Notes: generated by a model not told the origin, from the letters alone. DNA of 17,364 bases from AWTP1-13 sp041288195 (GCA_041288195.1 JBGGME010000107.1:1-17364), one strand, 5' to 3'; positions 1 to 8,213 are shown, numbered from the stretch's first letter. Numbers and translations are program-made.

Positions 1-242
1 CTGCTTGACCGATCCGATCACCTAGCCCCAAGCGCACGGGTTCGAACCGTGTCGCCTTTACGCGGCCCCCCGGCCGTCCCATGAGACCGCCCCTCGAGTG
101 GCAGCCTCGCGAGCCGAGGTGGGAACAGTATGCCACGGCCGCGAGCGGCGGGGATAAGGTTGCGCAAGGCCAAGGTCGCATCGTGTGCCGACACTCAGCC
201 CAGCGCCAATCCCCGCGCCTGTCCCATGCCTTACCATGGGCC

Positions 243-584
243 ATGGAAAGCACCGACCCCACGCCTCCCCCCTTCGCCCTGACTACCCTCATGGCGCTCA
301 TCGTACGCACCGGCGGCACGCTGCGTATCGGCCCGATGTTGCAGCACTCGGGCCTCTCGCCCGACGAGCTGCGCGTCGTCCTCACCGAGCTTGCCGAGCT
401 TCGACGCATCACCATCGCGTGGCGGCGCGCACCGCGCGACAGCCTCCCCAAGGGTTTGCGCCTCGTCGATCGCGTTACGATCACGCGCTGGGGCCGCTCG
501 CGCATCCCCCGCGAGCCCCGCAGGCCGGCGATCCACCCGTCATTGCTGCCCCGCAGCAGCGGCCGTCGGCGGACAATGCGTTGA
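243..584 (+). CDS. small winged-helix-like hypothetical protein
   Basis: An ORF of 113 aa. The N-terminal 85 residues look folded: a hydrophobic helix (about 11-22), a second short helix (about 30-37), a third helix beginning SPDELRVVLTEL (39-50), then two strand-like stretches around ITIAW and RVTITRWG. That order resembles a winged-helix DNA-binding domain. The tail (86-113) is basic and Pro/Arg-rich. The same frame is open from 81, but the residues before 243 look random, so I chose the ATG at 243; no clear Shine-Dalgarno precedes it, and the ATG at 291 is an alternative. It ends 71 nt before the Bug receptor gene on the same strand, so it could be a local regulator, but that is only position. 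The family was not recognised. Confidence 0.45.
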   Translation: MESTDPTPPPFALTTLMALIVRTGGTLRIGPMLQHSGLSPDELRVVLTELAELRRITIAWRRAPRDSLPKGLRLVDRVTITRWGRSRIPREPRRPAIHPSLLPRSSGRRRTMR

Positions 585-655
585 CGCCCCAGCTGCAACG
601 GGTGCAAGCTGAGATCACAACAAAGAACGTCCGTAAAAAATTCTGGGAGGAATGC

Positions 656-1639
656 ATGCCTTCAATTTCACGGCGGCGACTGCTTTCGGCTACGGGATCC
701 GCAGCACTCATCGGACTGGGCGCAACAGGAGCCTCGGCCCAGAGCGCCGCGGACTGGCCCAACAAGACGGTGCGCATGATCGTCAATTTCGCGCCCGGCG
801 GCTCGACCGACAACGCCATGCGCCCGTTCGCCGATCGCCTCGCGCGCAATCTCGGCCAGCAGTTCGTGATCGAGAACAAGGGCGGCGCGTCGGGTGCCAT
901 CGGCATCGAGGCGGCGGTGAAGACGCCTCCCGACGGCTACAACTTCCTGGTCACCGTCTCGCTCACCATCGTCATCGTCCCCCACCTGCGCAACACCAGC
1001 TACGACCCGCTCAAGGACCTGGTGCCGGTCACTCAGTTCACGGACGGTACGCTGCTGTTTGCCCTGCACCCGTCGATCCCTGCCAACTCGGTGCAGGAGC
1101 TGGTGGCATATGCCAAGGCCAACCCCGGCAAGCTGAGCTGGGGCACGGCGGGCGTAGGCTCCTACGGCCACTTGCTGTGCGAGGCGTTCAAGGTGCAGGC
1201 CGGCATCGATATCCTGCACGTGCCCTATCGCGGCGGCGGTGAGTCGCTGACCGACTTCCTCGCCGGCGTCTTCCACATCCACGCCGACCCCAACACCATG
1301 CCGCACATCACCAGCGGCAAGGCGAAGCTGCTGGCCATCCTCGACCGCAAGCGGCGGCCGGACTTCCCCAGCGTGCCGCTGCTCAAGGAGATCTATCCCG
1401 AGCTCGATTTCTATCCCTGGTTCGCGGTGTTCGCCCCGCCCGGCACGCCGCAGCCGATCGTCAAGAAGCTCGCCGACGAGATGAACAAGATCGCCCGCGA
1501 GCCCGAGATGCAGCAGCGCCTGTTCCCCCTCGCGCTCACGCCCAATCCCGGCACGCCCGACGAGCTTGCCGCCCTCCTGCGCAAGGACCACGCGCGTCTG
1601 GGCAAGCTCGTCAAGCAGCTCAACCTGCGCACGGAGTGA
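656..1639 (+). CDS. Bug/TctC-family tripartite tricarboxylate transporter periplasmic receptor
   Basis: A 327-aa protein of normal length for the Bug (TctC) family, periplasmic binding proteins that deliver carboxylates or other small organic acids to TctAB-type transporters. The start is fixed by GGGAGG at 645-650, five bases before the ATG; the frame is open back to 185 but that part is not homologous-looking. The N-terminus reads SRRRLL (5-10), then a hydrophobic stretch and ASA|Q near 26-29, a twin-arginine (Tat) type signal. Typical Bug elements follow: VNFAPGGSTDNAMR (43-56), IENKGGASG (72-80), PPDGY (91-95), and later the GTAGVGS and HVPYRGGG stretches that line the ligand pocket in this family. 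No tctA or tctB lies next to it, so it is an orphan receptor. The ligand cannot be read from sequence. Confidence 0.93.
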   Translation: MPSISRRRLLSATGSAALIGLGATGASAQSAADWPNKTVRMIVNFAPGGSTDNAMRPFADRLARNLGQQFVIENKGGASGAIGIEAAVKTPPDGYNFLVTVSLTIVIVPHLRNTSYDPLKDLVPVTQFTDGTLLFALHPSIPANSVQELVAYAKANPGKLSWGTAGVGSYGHLLCEAFKVQAGIDILHVPYRGGGESLTDFLAGVFHIHADPNTMPHITSGKAKLLAILDRKRRPDFPSVPLLKEIYPELDFYPWFAVFAPPGTPQPIVKKLADEMNKIAREPEMQQRLFPLALTPNPGTPDELAALLRKDHARLGKLVKQLNLRTE

Positions 1640-1902
1640 ACTGACAAGCGCTCACCATTGGTCGGAAGTGGCGTTGGCGCGGCCTCGTCGACCGCCGCGG
1701 CGTTTGGCTTTCTGTCGATGACTTCAACGGGCTGCGAACAGCGTGCGGACTCGTTGCGCTCGCAATTGTGACTATGTGGGCGGCTGGCATTAACCTAACG
1801 GCTCTCCAGCCCGTCGAGTGGCGCGAGGGCCACTTCCATTTCTGGCCCGGAGATGCTAATTTTATTCTTTGATATTGGGCTAATTGCTGGCAGGAGCGTA
1901 CC

Positions 1903-3054
1903 GTGACAAGTGATAATCAATTGCGGAATGAATGGCGCAGCTATAAGTGTAGCCCAGAGATATTTGAGACTGTCACGATCAGAGGAAGGAATTTGCAGGT
2001 TGCGCCACCGACGATAGAGAGCTGGAAGGCGCTGTCGGAGGTCATGGCTGCACACCAGTATGAAGTGCGCAAGAGCGATACAGGGTCCTACAATTGTCGC
2101 AACATCTCTGGGACCAATACGCCTAGTCTCCATTCGTATGGCATCGCCGTTGACGTGAACTGGAATACCAATCCCCTCAAGAGGACATCAGACCGACGCC
2201 CTGTCCGATATTCCCATGCGCAAACCCAGGCAGCCCGTGGCGATGATGTCCGCGGTGGCCGAGCGGATACAGACATGACGCCCCAAATGATCGCCGACAT
2301 ACTGGCGATCAAGACCAAAGATGGGGATCGTGTATTTGACTGGGGCGGCAGTTGGGAAACAATAAAAGATGCTATGCATTTCGAACTCGATATTGGCCCA
2401 AGTAAGCTCGCCTCGGGCATCGACTGGTCGACGGTCAAAGGGGGCGCGGATGCGGCGGCAGGGGGTGTTGGCAGCGGGACCGCGACCGACGGAGCCCCTG
2501 CTTCCGAAGATAACGCAAATCTGAAGGCGTATACGGTTTCGTCCCGTGATGGCCTGAGGCTGCGAGCCGGCAGCGGCACGGAGTTCGAGGTTCGGGCAGT
2601 GATGCCATACGGTACGGTCATCTACGAGCTTAGGCGAGAAGGAAAGTGGTCGATCATTGACCGAACGGGAGACGGCATCGCCGACGGATCCGCAAATAAT
2701 TCGTTTTTGACCAGGACTCCCGACTCTGATCAGCCCGCCACTGGGACCTTAGTCCCTGTTGGCGGTGGCAGCCAGGGAAGCGAGACCGCGAGTGACTTCC
2801 TATTCTTGAATTCCAATTACACTGCAACGATCTGCAGGAGAATCCGTCGTTGGCAGTCTACCTGGACGTTGACTACAAGCCGCACAAGGGATGGCAGATC
2901 AAGGAGTCTCCGGGTCGCCGCTTTACTGTTACGTCGGAGGAGATCGAATCCCCGATTGCAATTGGCAAATCTGCGTCTTACCGGTATGGCGACCGCGGCC
3001 TCACTACAGTCGGACTGGGTCGGCCATGGTATGATGGCACGCCGGGTCACGTAA
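1903..3054 (+). CDS. M15 metallopeptidase with SH3 domain, C-terminus frameshifted
   Basis: Starts at GTG with AGGAG at 1892-1896 six bases upstream. Residues 1-165 form a peptidase M15 domain (D-Ala-D-Ala carboxypeptidase/L,D-endopeptidase type): SLHSYGIAVD gives zinc ligands H77 and D84, FDWGGSW at 145-151 is the M15C signature, and MHFE supplies the third ligand H159. A Gly/Ala linker (180-200) leads to a bacterial SH3 domain (about 209-270) that would bind the murein substrate. No signal peptide or membrane segment is visible. Sensible sequence ends near residue 305 (about 2820); the rest up to 3054 is Arg-rich noise, while the neighbouring frame becomes protein-like from about 2821. So the gene appears broken by one frame-changing event and joined in ancestry to the ORF at 2850. 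Base composition is clearly lower in GC than its neighbours (28 of 60 at 1921-1980), which suggests transfer. Confidence 0.8.
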   Translation: MTSDNQLRNEWRSYKCSPEIFETVTIRGRNLQVAPPTIESWKALSEVMAAHQYEVRKSDTGSYNCRNISGTNTPSLHSYGIAVDVNWNTNPLKRTSDRRPVRYSHAQTQAARGDDVRGGRADTDMTPQMIADILAIKTKDGDRVFDWGGSWETIKDAMHFELDIGPSKLASGIDWSTVKGGADAAAGGVGSGTATDGAPASEDNANLKAYTVSSRDGLRLRAGSGTEFEVRAVMPYGTVIYELRREGKWSIIDRTGDGIADGSANNSFLTRTPDSDQPATGTLVPVGGGSQGSETASDFLFLNSNYTATICRRIRRWQSTWTLTTSRTRDGRSRSLRVAALLLRRRRSNPRLQLANLRLTGMATAASLQSDWVGHGMMARRVT

Positions 3055-3833
3055 AATTTGATCCGGCAGATTGGAATGAGCAGTTCAATTCCTGGCCCGA
3101 ATTGCTTTATCCTACGGCGTACGCGGAAAGCGGAGCGGATTTTTCGGTCATCAACGCTTGGGACTTGGCGGGCTTTACAGTCGGCTTCATCCAACTCGCC
3201 GCTCACACTAGCGACGACCTGATCCCCTTCTTCAAGCTACTGGTGGCGTCGCTTGCGCCGGAAGCGGAGAAGTACTTCCCGGAGTTCATGCTGGCCGATG
3301 GCGAGCTTTGTTATCGCCGCGCCGGCGGATATCGTCGACTCGAAGTGCGGGCACCAGCGGCTGATCCCGTGCCGAACGATCTGGTCGATCGGGGTCTGTT
3401 CATGTCATTTTTCAATAAGGATAGACAGTCACTGGGTCAGGAAGAACTCCACGCAGCGGCGCGCTGGCTGGCATGGACCCAGGAATCCGTCGAAATGCGT
3501 AGGCTTCAGGTCTCCGCATCGATCGACAACATGCGCGACTCGCTGAGCATCTTACATAGAGCGCTGCTAGAGGACGCGCGAACACGCTACCCCAAAGGCG
3601 TTGACGGTATGTGCTGCGATCATCTAGCTGCTGCGCTTGCCGTGCCGCATCTGAGTCCGAGACGGGTAGACAAAGCGGTCTGGGCTCTTTGTCAGCGTGA
3701 CGTTCTCGAGGCGTTTGTAAGAATTGAATACGGTCCGGGTGATCGTGAGAAGAACGTAGTTCATGGGGTAAAGCAACGGGGTGCGCGCCTCGCCGCCCTT
3801 CGATTTGACCTCGCGAAGGGTCATCCAGTTTGA
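2850..3833 (+). CDS. C-terminal part of the split murein hydrolase (lysozyme-like region)
   Basis: This frame reads as protein from about 2821 (CNDLQENPSL then AVYLDVDYKPHKGW), in register with the end of the preceding M15-SH3 ORF if one base is restored near 2820. It could also be initiated at TTG 2850, with AGGAG at 2836-2840 nine bases upstream, giving 327 aa. Numbering from the TTG, the stretch YAESGADFS (91-99), AWDLAGFTVGFIQLAAH (103-119) has E93, D105 and T110 followed by V-G, a spacing that resembles the Glu/Asp/Thr pattern of lysozyme-superfamily glycosidases. Helix-rich sequence follows (about 180-290). This assignment is my reading of a motif, not an established family match. It converges on the minus-strand gene ending at 3850, leaving 16 nt. 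It is either the second catalytic domain of a two-enzyme murein hydrolase, now pseudogenised, or a separately translated partner. Confidence 0.6.
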   Translation: MAVYLDVDYKPHKGWQIKESPGRRFTVTSEEIESPIAIGKSASYRYGDRGLTTVGLGRPWYDGTPGHVKFDPADWNEQFNSWPELLYPTAYAESGADFSVINAWDLAGFTVGFIQLAAHTSDDLIPFFKLLVASLAPEAEKYFPEFMLADGELCYRRAGGYRRLEVRAPAADPVPNDLVDRGLFMSFFNKDRQSLGQEELHAAARWLAWTQESVEMRRLQVSASIDNMRDSLSILHRALLEDARTRYPKGVDGMCCDHLAAALAVPHLSPRRVDKAVWALCQRDVLEAFVRIEYGPGDREKNVVHGVKQRGARLAALRFDLAKGHPV

Positions 3834-3849
3834 GTTGCCTCGTCCGACA

Positions 3850-4890
3850 TCAGAACGTCGACTTGAGCTTGAGGTGGTCGAGACGGTTCATGGAGGGGAC
3901 GTCGAGGCGGCGGGCCTTGTCGTCGCGCAAGACGTCGAGGGGCACGGTGATGCCGGCGCTGCCGAGCGCCCATACCTTGCGATAGAAGTCGCCGAGGCTG
4001 CGGGCGGTCTCTCCGCCCACGCCCTTGACCACGTCGCCCTTCTGCAGGCCGGCCTTCTCCGCCGGGCCGCCGGCCGTCACGCGCGACACCAGCAGCTTGC
4101 CGCCGACCTCCTCGGTCGAAACGCCGAGCCACGGCTTGGGCGGCGTCGACGAGCGCCCGTCGGCGATCAGGTCGGCCAGGATCGGCGGCAGCCGGTCGAT
4201 CGGCACGAACATGTTGCCGGGCTCGCCGCCACCCTTGCCCGAGACGTCGGAGACGATCAGTGAGCCGACGCCGACGAGCTTGCCCTCGCGGCTGATCAGC
4301 GCCGCCCCGCTCCACACGGGATGGGGGGGCGAGGTGAAGATCGCGTCCTCGATCAGGTACTCCCAGCTGCCCGCGAACTCGCGGCGCGCGGCGACGTGCA
4401 CGGGCGCCACCATGTTGGCGCCGCCGAAGCTCGCCACCAGCACCGGGTCCTTCTCCTTGAGCGCCGTTGACTTGCCGAGGCCCATGGGCCGCACCTTGAG
4501 CGACTGCGCGGCCCGCAGCAGGCCGAAGCCCGTCTCGTGGTCGTAGCCCACCACGTCGGCCGGCACGGTTTGCCCGCCGTTGGTGACAACCTCCGCCGCA
4601 TGCGCCTCGAGGATGAGGTAGCCGATGGTCAGCACCAGGCCGTCCGAGCCGATGACGATGCCGGAGCCCTCCCGCTCCGTGCCCAGGTTCTGGACGGTGC
4701 GGCCATCGGGATTGATGAAGGCTTTGACGCGCACCACCGCCGCGGCGAGGTCATCGATGGTCGTGGCGGGCTGGGCGTGGACGGCAACGGGATAGATGTG
4801 CAGCGCCAGGGCGGCAATCAGCGCGGCGCATGCGCCACGCGCGGTCGGACGGGCAATCGTCGGCCAGGAATACGACATGAGGGCACCCAT
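3850..4890 (-). CDS. HtrA/S1C-like trypsin-fold PDZ protein, probably catalytically dead
   Basis: A 346-aa protein with a signal peptide (hydrophobic 19-32, cleavage near VHA|Q at 37-40), a trypsin-like domain (about 45-245) and one PDZ domain (about 253-335, PWLGV then GPAEKAGLQKGDVV). In HtrA proteases the catalytic His lies in a T-N-x-H-V motif; here the aligned stretch is LVLTIGYLILEA (85-96), without His. The catalytic Asp motif (D-x-A-x-L) is GFGLLRA (121-127), without Asp. Only the Ser region VWSGAAL (192-198, S194) is kept. It is therefore likely a periplasmic pseudoprotease: a binding or chaperone-like protein. The body of the domain is well preserved, which argues against simple decay. 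The ATG at 4878 is an alternative start that keeps the signal peptide; neither start has a strong ribosome site. Known HtrA roles are in envelope protein quality control; the role of this variant is inferred. Confidence 0.85.
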   Translation of the reverse strand: MGALMSYSWPTIARPTARGACAALIAALALHIYPVAVHAQPATTIDDLAAAVVRVKAFINPDGRTVQNLGTEREGSGIVIGSDGLVLTIGYLILEAHAAEVVTNGGQTVPADVVGYDHETGFGLLRAAQSLKVRPMGLGKSTALKEKDPVLVASFGGANMVAPVHVAARREFAGSWEYLIEDAIFTSPPHPVWSGAALISREGKLVGVGSLIVSDVSGKGGGEPGNMFVPIDRLPPILADLIADGRSSTPPKPWLGVSTEEVGGKLLVSRVTAGGPAEKAGLQKGDVVKGVGGETARSLGDFYRKVWALGSAGITVPLDVLRDDKARRLDVPSMNRLDHLKLKSTF

Positions 4891-5013
4891 GGGCGTGCGG
4901 GTCCGAAGCGGCCAGCGTCTCGCTTCGCTACGACTCTATGTCCCTTCTGCGCCTTTCGCCACCACCGAGACGGGCTCGTGGTCGCCGAGCGCCCACATGC
5001 CTACTCCCTGGGC

Positions 5014-5517
5014 CTACTCCCTGGGCAGGCCCTCGTAGCCGCCCTCCGGGTCGATGATGCCTTGCAGCCGCATGGCGGCGGTGCGTGCGACCCGCAGCGT
5101 CATCGCCTTGCGCCGCGCGCCGGCGAGCCTGTGCTCGGGCGCCGGCCGCACGATGTCGCCGCCATAGCGGTCGGCGATGATGAGCCCGGTCTCCTCCGGC
5201 AGCACCTCGCGGGGAAAGTCGGGCGCCACGGCAAAGAACAGCCGATCGCAGAACTCGCGATACTCCGGCCACTTCTGGTCGGCGCGGAAGTCCTCCAGGC
5301 ACGATTTGATCTCGACGATCCAGATCTCGCCGCTGTCGGCGAGGCCCGCCACGTCCGCCCGCCGCCCGTTGGCGAGCGCAACCTCGCTGACCGCCGCCAG
5401 CCCATGCGCCTTGAGCAGCCGGGCGACGCCGCGACAGATGTCGAATGCGGCCGGCGACTGCCGTCCGTCGCGCACTTCGGCTGCGGGTGTGGTGAGACGT
5501 CCTGGAAGCACGCCCAT
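5014..5517 (-). CDS. mmcB: MmcB-family DNA repair protein
   Basis: A 167-aa protein resembling MmcB, an alphaproteobacterial SOS-linked repair protein with a PD-(D/E)XK nuclease-like fold first described in Caulobacter. The motif is visible as GRRADV (D55) followed by GEIWIVEIKS, giving E69-x-K71, with an upstream Glu in SEVAL (E45). Further family-like stretches are EDFRADQKWPEY, CDRLFFAV, LPEETGLIIAD and RPAPEHRLAGARRKA. The frame runs open to a TTG at 5625, but the added residues are low-complexity, so I chose the ATG at 5517; an AGGG lies about nine bases upstream. It is transcribed away from the Lon-like gene (5679), and an 8-bp inverted repeat sits just upstream of this start. It should act on DNA in the cytoplasm. 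No LexA box was confirmed. Confidence 0.88.
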   Translation of the reverse strand: MGVLPGRLTTPAAEVRDGRQSPAAFDICRGVARLLKAHGLAAVSEVALANGRRADVAGLADSGEIWIVEIKSCLEDFRADQKWPEYREFCDRLFFAVAPDFPREVLPEETGLIIADRYGGDIVRPAPEHRLAGARRKAMTLRVARTAAMRLQGIIDPEGGYEGLPRE

Positions 5518-5549
5518 GTGCGACAGCCCTGTGATGGCGGTCCTGGTCG

Positions 5550-5576
5550 CGACCCCGTCAGGGCCGCCCGGGGTCG
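5550..5576. repeat. perfect 8-bp inverted repeat in the mmcB/lon divergent region
   Basis: CGACCCCG at 5550-5557 is the exact reverse complement of CGGGGTCG at 5569-5576, with an 11-nt spacer. It lies 32 nt upstream of the mmcB ATG and about 100 nt upstream of the Lon-like ATG. It could be a dimeric-regulator operator, or a hairpin in the mmcB leader RNA. No T-tract follows on either strand, so a terminator is unlikely. Confidence 0.5.
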
Positions 5577-5678
5577 GGATGGCTGGCTTGACGATGACCC
5601 GGCACCGGCCTTTTCTTGAGCACAAGCAGAGCCTATTGTCGCCGCGGTTGCAGCCAACATCAGGCGTCCAGGGGGCTT

Positions 5679-8213
5679 ATGGCATTGTTTTTCAAGCGCG
5701 CACAGTATGACGCGCCCGCCCCGGGCGCCAACGGCCAGGTGACCACAGTTGCGGCACGCCCGCAGCCGCTCGAGGCTTCGGAGCTGCGCCGAGCCGTCGA
5801 CCCCGCGACGCTCGGCTTCAAGACCACGGACGAGCTGCACCCCATCACCGGCCTGATCGGCCAGGACCGCGCGCTCAAGGCGATACAGTTCGGCGTCAAC
5901 ATCAAGAGCCACGACTTCAATATCTTCGTGCTGGGTCCGCCGGCCTCCGGCAAGACCACCGCCGTCAAGGCCCACCTCGGCCCCAAGGCAGCCGAGGCTC
6001 CCACGCCCGCCGACTGGGTCTACGTCTACAACTTCGACAACCCCAACCGCCCGCACGCGCTCAAGCTCCCCCATGGCCGCGCCAAGGAGCTCGCCAGCGG
6101 CATGGTCGGCGTGCTCGACGAGCTCAGAAGCGTCCTCCCCGCCCTGTTCGAGAGCGAGGACTACCAGGTCCGCCGGCGCGCCATCGACGAGCAGTTCCGG
6201 TCGGGCCAGGAGGAGGCGCTGGAGGCCCTCAACCGCAAGGCCCAGAGCCAGAACATCGCCATCCTGCGCACGCCCACCGGCTTCACCATGGCCCCCATGC
6301 ACGAGGGCAAGGTGGTCAAGCCCGAGGTGTTCAATGCGCTGCCCGAGGCCATGCGCAAGGACGTCGAGAACAAGATCGAGACCCTGCAGAAGGAGCTCGA
6401 GAGCATTCTCGAGCGCATGCCCAAGGCCGACAAGAAGCGGCGCGCGGAGCTGAGCGAGCTCAACGAGGAGGTGGCCAAGCATGCGGTCGATGCCTCTCTC
6501 GACGAGCTGATCGCGGCGTTCTCGGACGTGGCCCAGGTCTCCGACTACCTCGCCGCCGCCGGCCGCGACCTCACCCGCAACGTCGGCCTGTTCCTGATGA
6601 GCGGCGAGGAGGAGCAGAACGCCATCGTGCGCCAGCCGGTCGACACCGCGCGCGATGCCCGTTTCCGCCGCTACCTCGTGAACGTCATGGTCTCCAACGG
6701 CGTCTCTGGTGGCGTGCGCGCGCAGGGCGGCGCACCGGTCGTCGAGGAGCTCAACCCCACCTACGGCAACCTCATCGGCCGCATCGAGCACATTGCCCAG
6801 ATGGGCACGCTCGTCACCGATTTCCTGCTCATCAAGCCTGGCGCCCTGCACGCGGCCAACGGCGGCTATCTCCTGATCGACGCGCGCAAGCTCCTCCTGT
6901 CGCCTTTCGCCTGGGAGGCGCTCAAACGTGCGCTCAAGGCCCGCGAGATCCATGTCGAGCAGCCCTCGGAGGCGACCGGGTTCAGCATGATCTCGACGCA
7001 GTCGCTCGATCCCGATCCGATCCCGCTCGAGCTGCGCGTGGTGCTGTTCGGCGACCGCGAGCTCTACTACATGCTTTCTGCCTACGACCCCGACTTCGCC
7101 GGTCTCTTCAAGGTGCAGGCCGACTTCGACGACACCATCGCGCGCTCGGCCGAGAACGACAACGCCTACGCCCGGGTGATCGCGTCCATCGTCAAGGAGC
7201 ACGGACTGAAGCCCTTCGACGCCTCCGGCGTCGCCCGCATCATCGACGAGGGCGCGCGGCTTGCCGACGACCGCGAGAAGCTGTCGATCGAGATCGGCCG
7301 CATTGCCGACATCGTGCGCGAGGCCGACTACTGGTCGAGCCAGGCCAAGCGCAAGCTCACCACCAAGCAGGACGTGGCCCGCGCCATCGACGAGCAGATC
7401 CAGCGCGCTGACCGCCTGCGCGACCGCGCGCAGGAGACAATCGCGCGCGGCCTGGTGCTGGTCGACACCGAGGGCGCCCGCGTCGGGCAGATCAATGCCC
7501 TGTCCGTGATCCAGCTCGGCACCTTCTCCTTCGGCCGCCCGAGCCGCATCACCGCGCGCGTGCGCGTGGGCGCCGGGCGCGTCATGGATATCGAGCGCGA
7601 GGCCAAGCTCGGCGGGCCGCTGCACACCAAGGGCGTCATGATCCTGTGGGGCTTCCTCGCGGGCCGCTACGCGCTCGACGTGCCCCTGTCTCTCGCCGCC
7701 ACGCTGGTGTTCGAGCAGTCCTACGGCGGCGTCGACGGCGACAGCGCATCGGCGGCCGAGCTGTTTGCGCTCCTTTCCGCGCTCTCCGAGCAGCCGATCC
7801 GCCAGTCGCTCGCCGTCACCGGCTCCGTCAACCAGCTGGGCGAGATCCAGGCCATCGGCGGCGTCAACGAGAAGATCGAGGGCTTCTTCGACGTGTGCCG
7901 GCAGCGCGGCCTCAACGAGCAGCAGGGCGTGCTGATCCCGAAATCCAACGTGCAGCACCTGATGCTGCGCGAGGACGTCGTGGAGGCCGTGCGCCACGGC
8001 CAGTTCGCCATCTACCCGATCTCCACCATCGACGAGGGCATCGAGATCCTGACCGGCGTGAAGGCGGGCGAGCGCGGCCCCGAAGGCCGCTTCCCCGGCG
8101 GCACCATCAACCGGCTGGTGGAGGACAAGGTGCGTTCGTTCGCCGAGCGGGTGCGGGGCTTCTCCAAGGGGCAGGGCGGCAACGCCGCCGACAACAGCGG
8201 GGGGACGCAATGA
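5679..8213 (+). CDS. Lon-related ATP-dependent protease (AAA_32/S16 type)
   Basis: An 844-aa protein of the Lon-related family (LonB-like, distantly like E. coli YcbZ): an AAA-type ATPase fused to an S16 Ser-Lys protease that degrades unfolded or regulatory proteins. The start at 5679 follows AGGGGG by three bases. Seen in order: Walker A GPPASGKTT (86-94), a charged coiled-coil insertion (about 228-268, ENKIETLQKELES), a Walker B-like GGYLLID (395-401), then the C-terminal S16 domain with the catalytic motif DGDSAS (Ser689) and GGVNEKIEG (Lys732). Both catalytic residues are present, so it should be active. There is no classical Lon N-domain and no membrane segment, so it is likely cytosolic. 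The stop overlaps the next gene's start (ATGA), a translationally coupled pair. The huge antisense ORF over it (5100-8210) is a codon-bias shadow. Confidence 0.92.
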   Translation: MALFFKRAQYDAPAPGANGQVTTVAARPQPLEASELRRAVDPATLGFKTTDELHPITGLIGQDRALKAIQFGVNIKSHDFNIFVLGPPASGKTTAVKAHLGPKAAEAPTPADWVYVYNFDNPNRPHALKLPHGRAKELASGMVGVLDELRSVLPALFESEDYQVRRRAIDEQFRSGQEEALEALNRKAQSQNIAILRTPTGFTMAPMHEGKVVKPEVFNALPEAMRKDVENKIETLQKELESILERMPKADKKRRAELSELNEEVAKHAVDASLDELIAAFSDVAQVSDYLAAAGRDLTRNVGLFLMSGEEEQNAIVRQPVDTARDARFRRYLVNVMVSNGVSGGVRAQGGAPVVEELNPTYGNLIGRIEHIAQMGTLVTDFLLIKPGALHAANGGYLLIDARKLLLSPFAWEALKRALKAREIHVEQPSEATGFSMISTQSLDPDPIPLELRVVLFGDRELYYMLSAYDPDFAGLFKVQADFDDTIARSAENDNAYARVIASIVKEHGLKPFDASGVARIIDEGARLADDREKLSIEIGRIADIVREADYWSSQAKRKLTTKQDVARAIDEQIQRADRLRDRAQETIARGLVLVDTEGARVGQINALSVIQLGTFSFGRPSRITARVRVGAGRVMDIEREAKLGGPLHTKGVMILWGFLAGRYALDVPLSLAATLVFEQSYGGVDGDSASAAELFALLSALSEQPIRQSLAVTGSVNQLGEIQAIGGVNEKIEGFFDVCRQRGLNEQQGVLIPKSNVQHLMLREDVVEAVRHGQFAIYPISTIDEGIEILTGVKAGERGPEGRFPGGTINRLVEDKVRSFAERVRGFSKGQGGNAADNSGGTQ

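Noticed and set aside
35..51. T-arm-like hairpin (CACGG stem, TTCGAAC loop on the minus strand) suggesting a tRNA
   Set aside because: No matching 5' acceptor strand (CCAAGCG) occurs at the needed distance on the minus strand, and on the plus strand the stem has a G-G mismatch and no anticodon arm can be folded. At most a remnant.
2790..2850. Programmed -1 frameshift joining the two hydrolase halves
   Set aside because: No X-XXY-YYZ slippery heptamer or obvious downstream structure is seen before the junction, so mutation or sequencing error is simpler.
5612..5635. CTTGAG...CCTATTG as a heat-shock sigma-32 promoter for the Lon-like gene
   Set aside because: The spacing between the two elements (13 nt) is shorter than expected for alphaproteobacterial RpoH promoters and the -10 match is incomplete.
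5100..8210. 1036-codon open frame on the minus strand
   Set aside because: It lies antisense to the Lon-like gene, has biased low-complexity composition and no domain, as expected from GC-rich codon bias.
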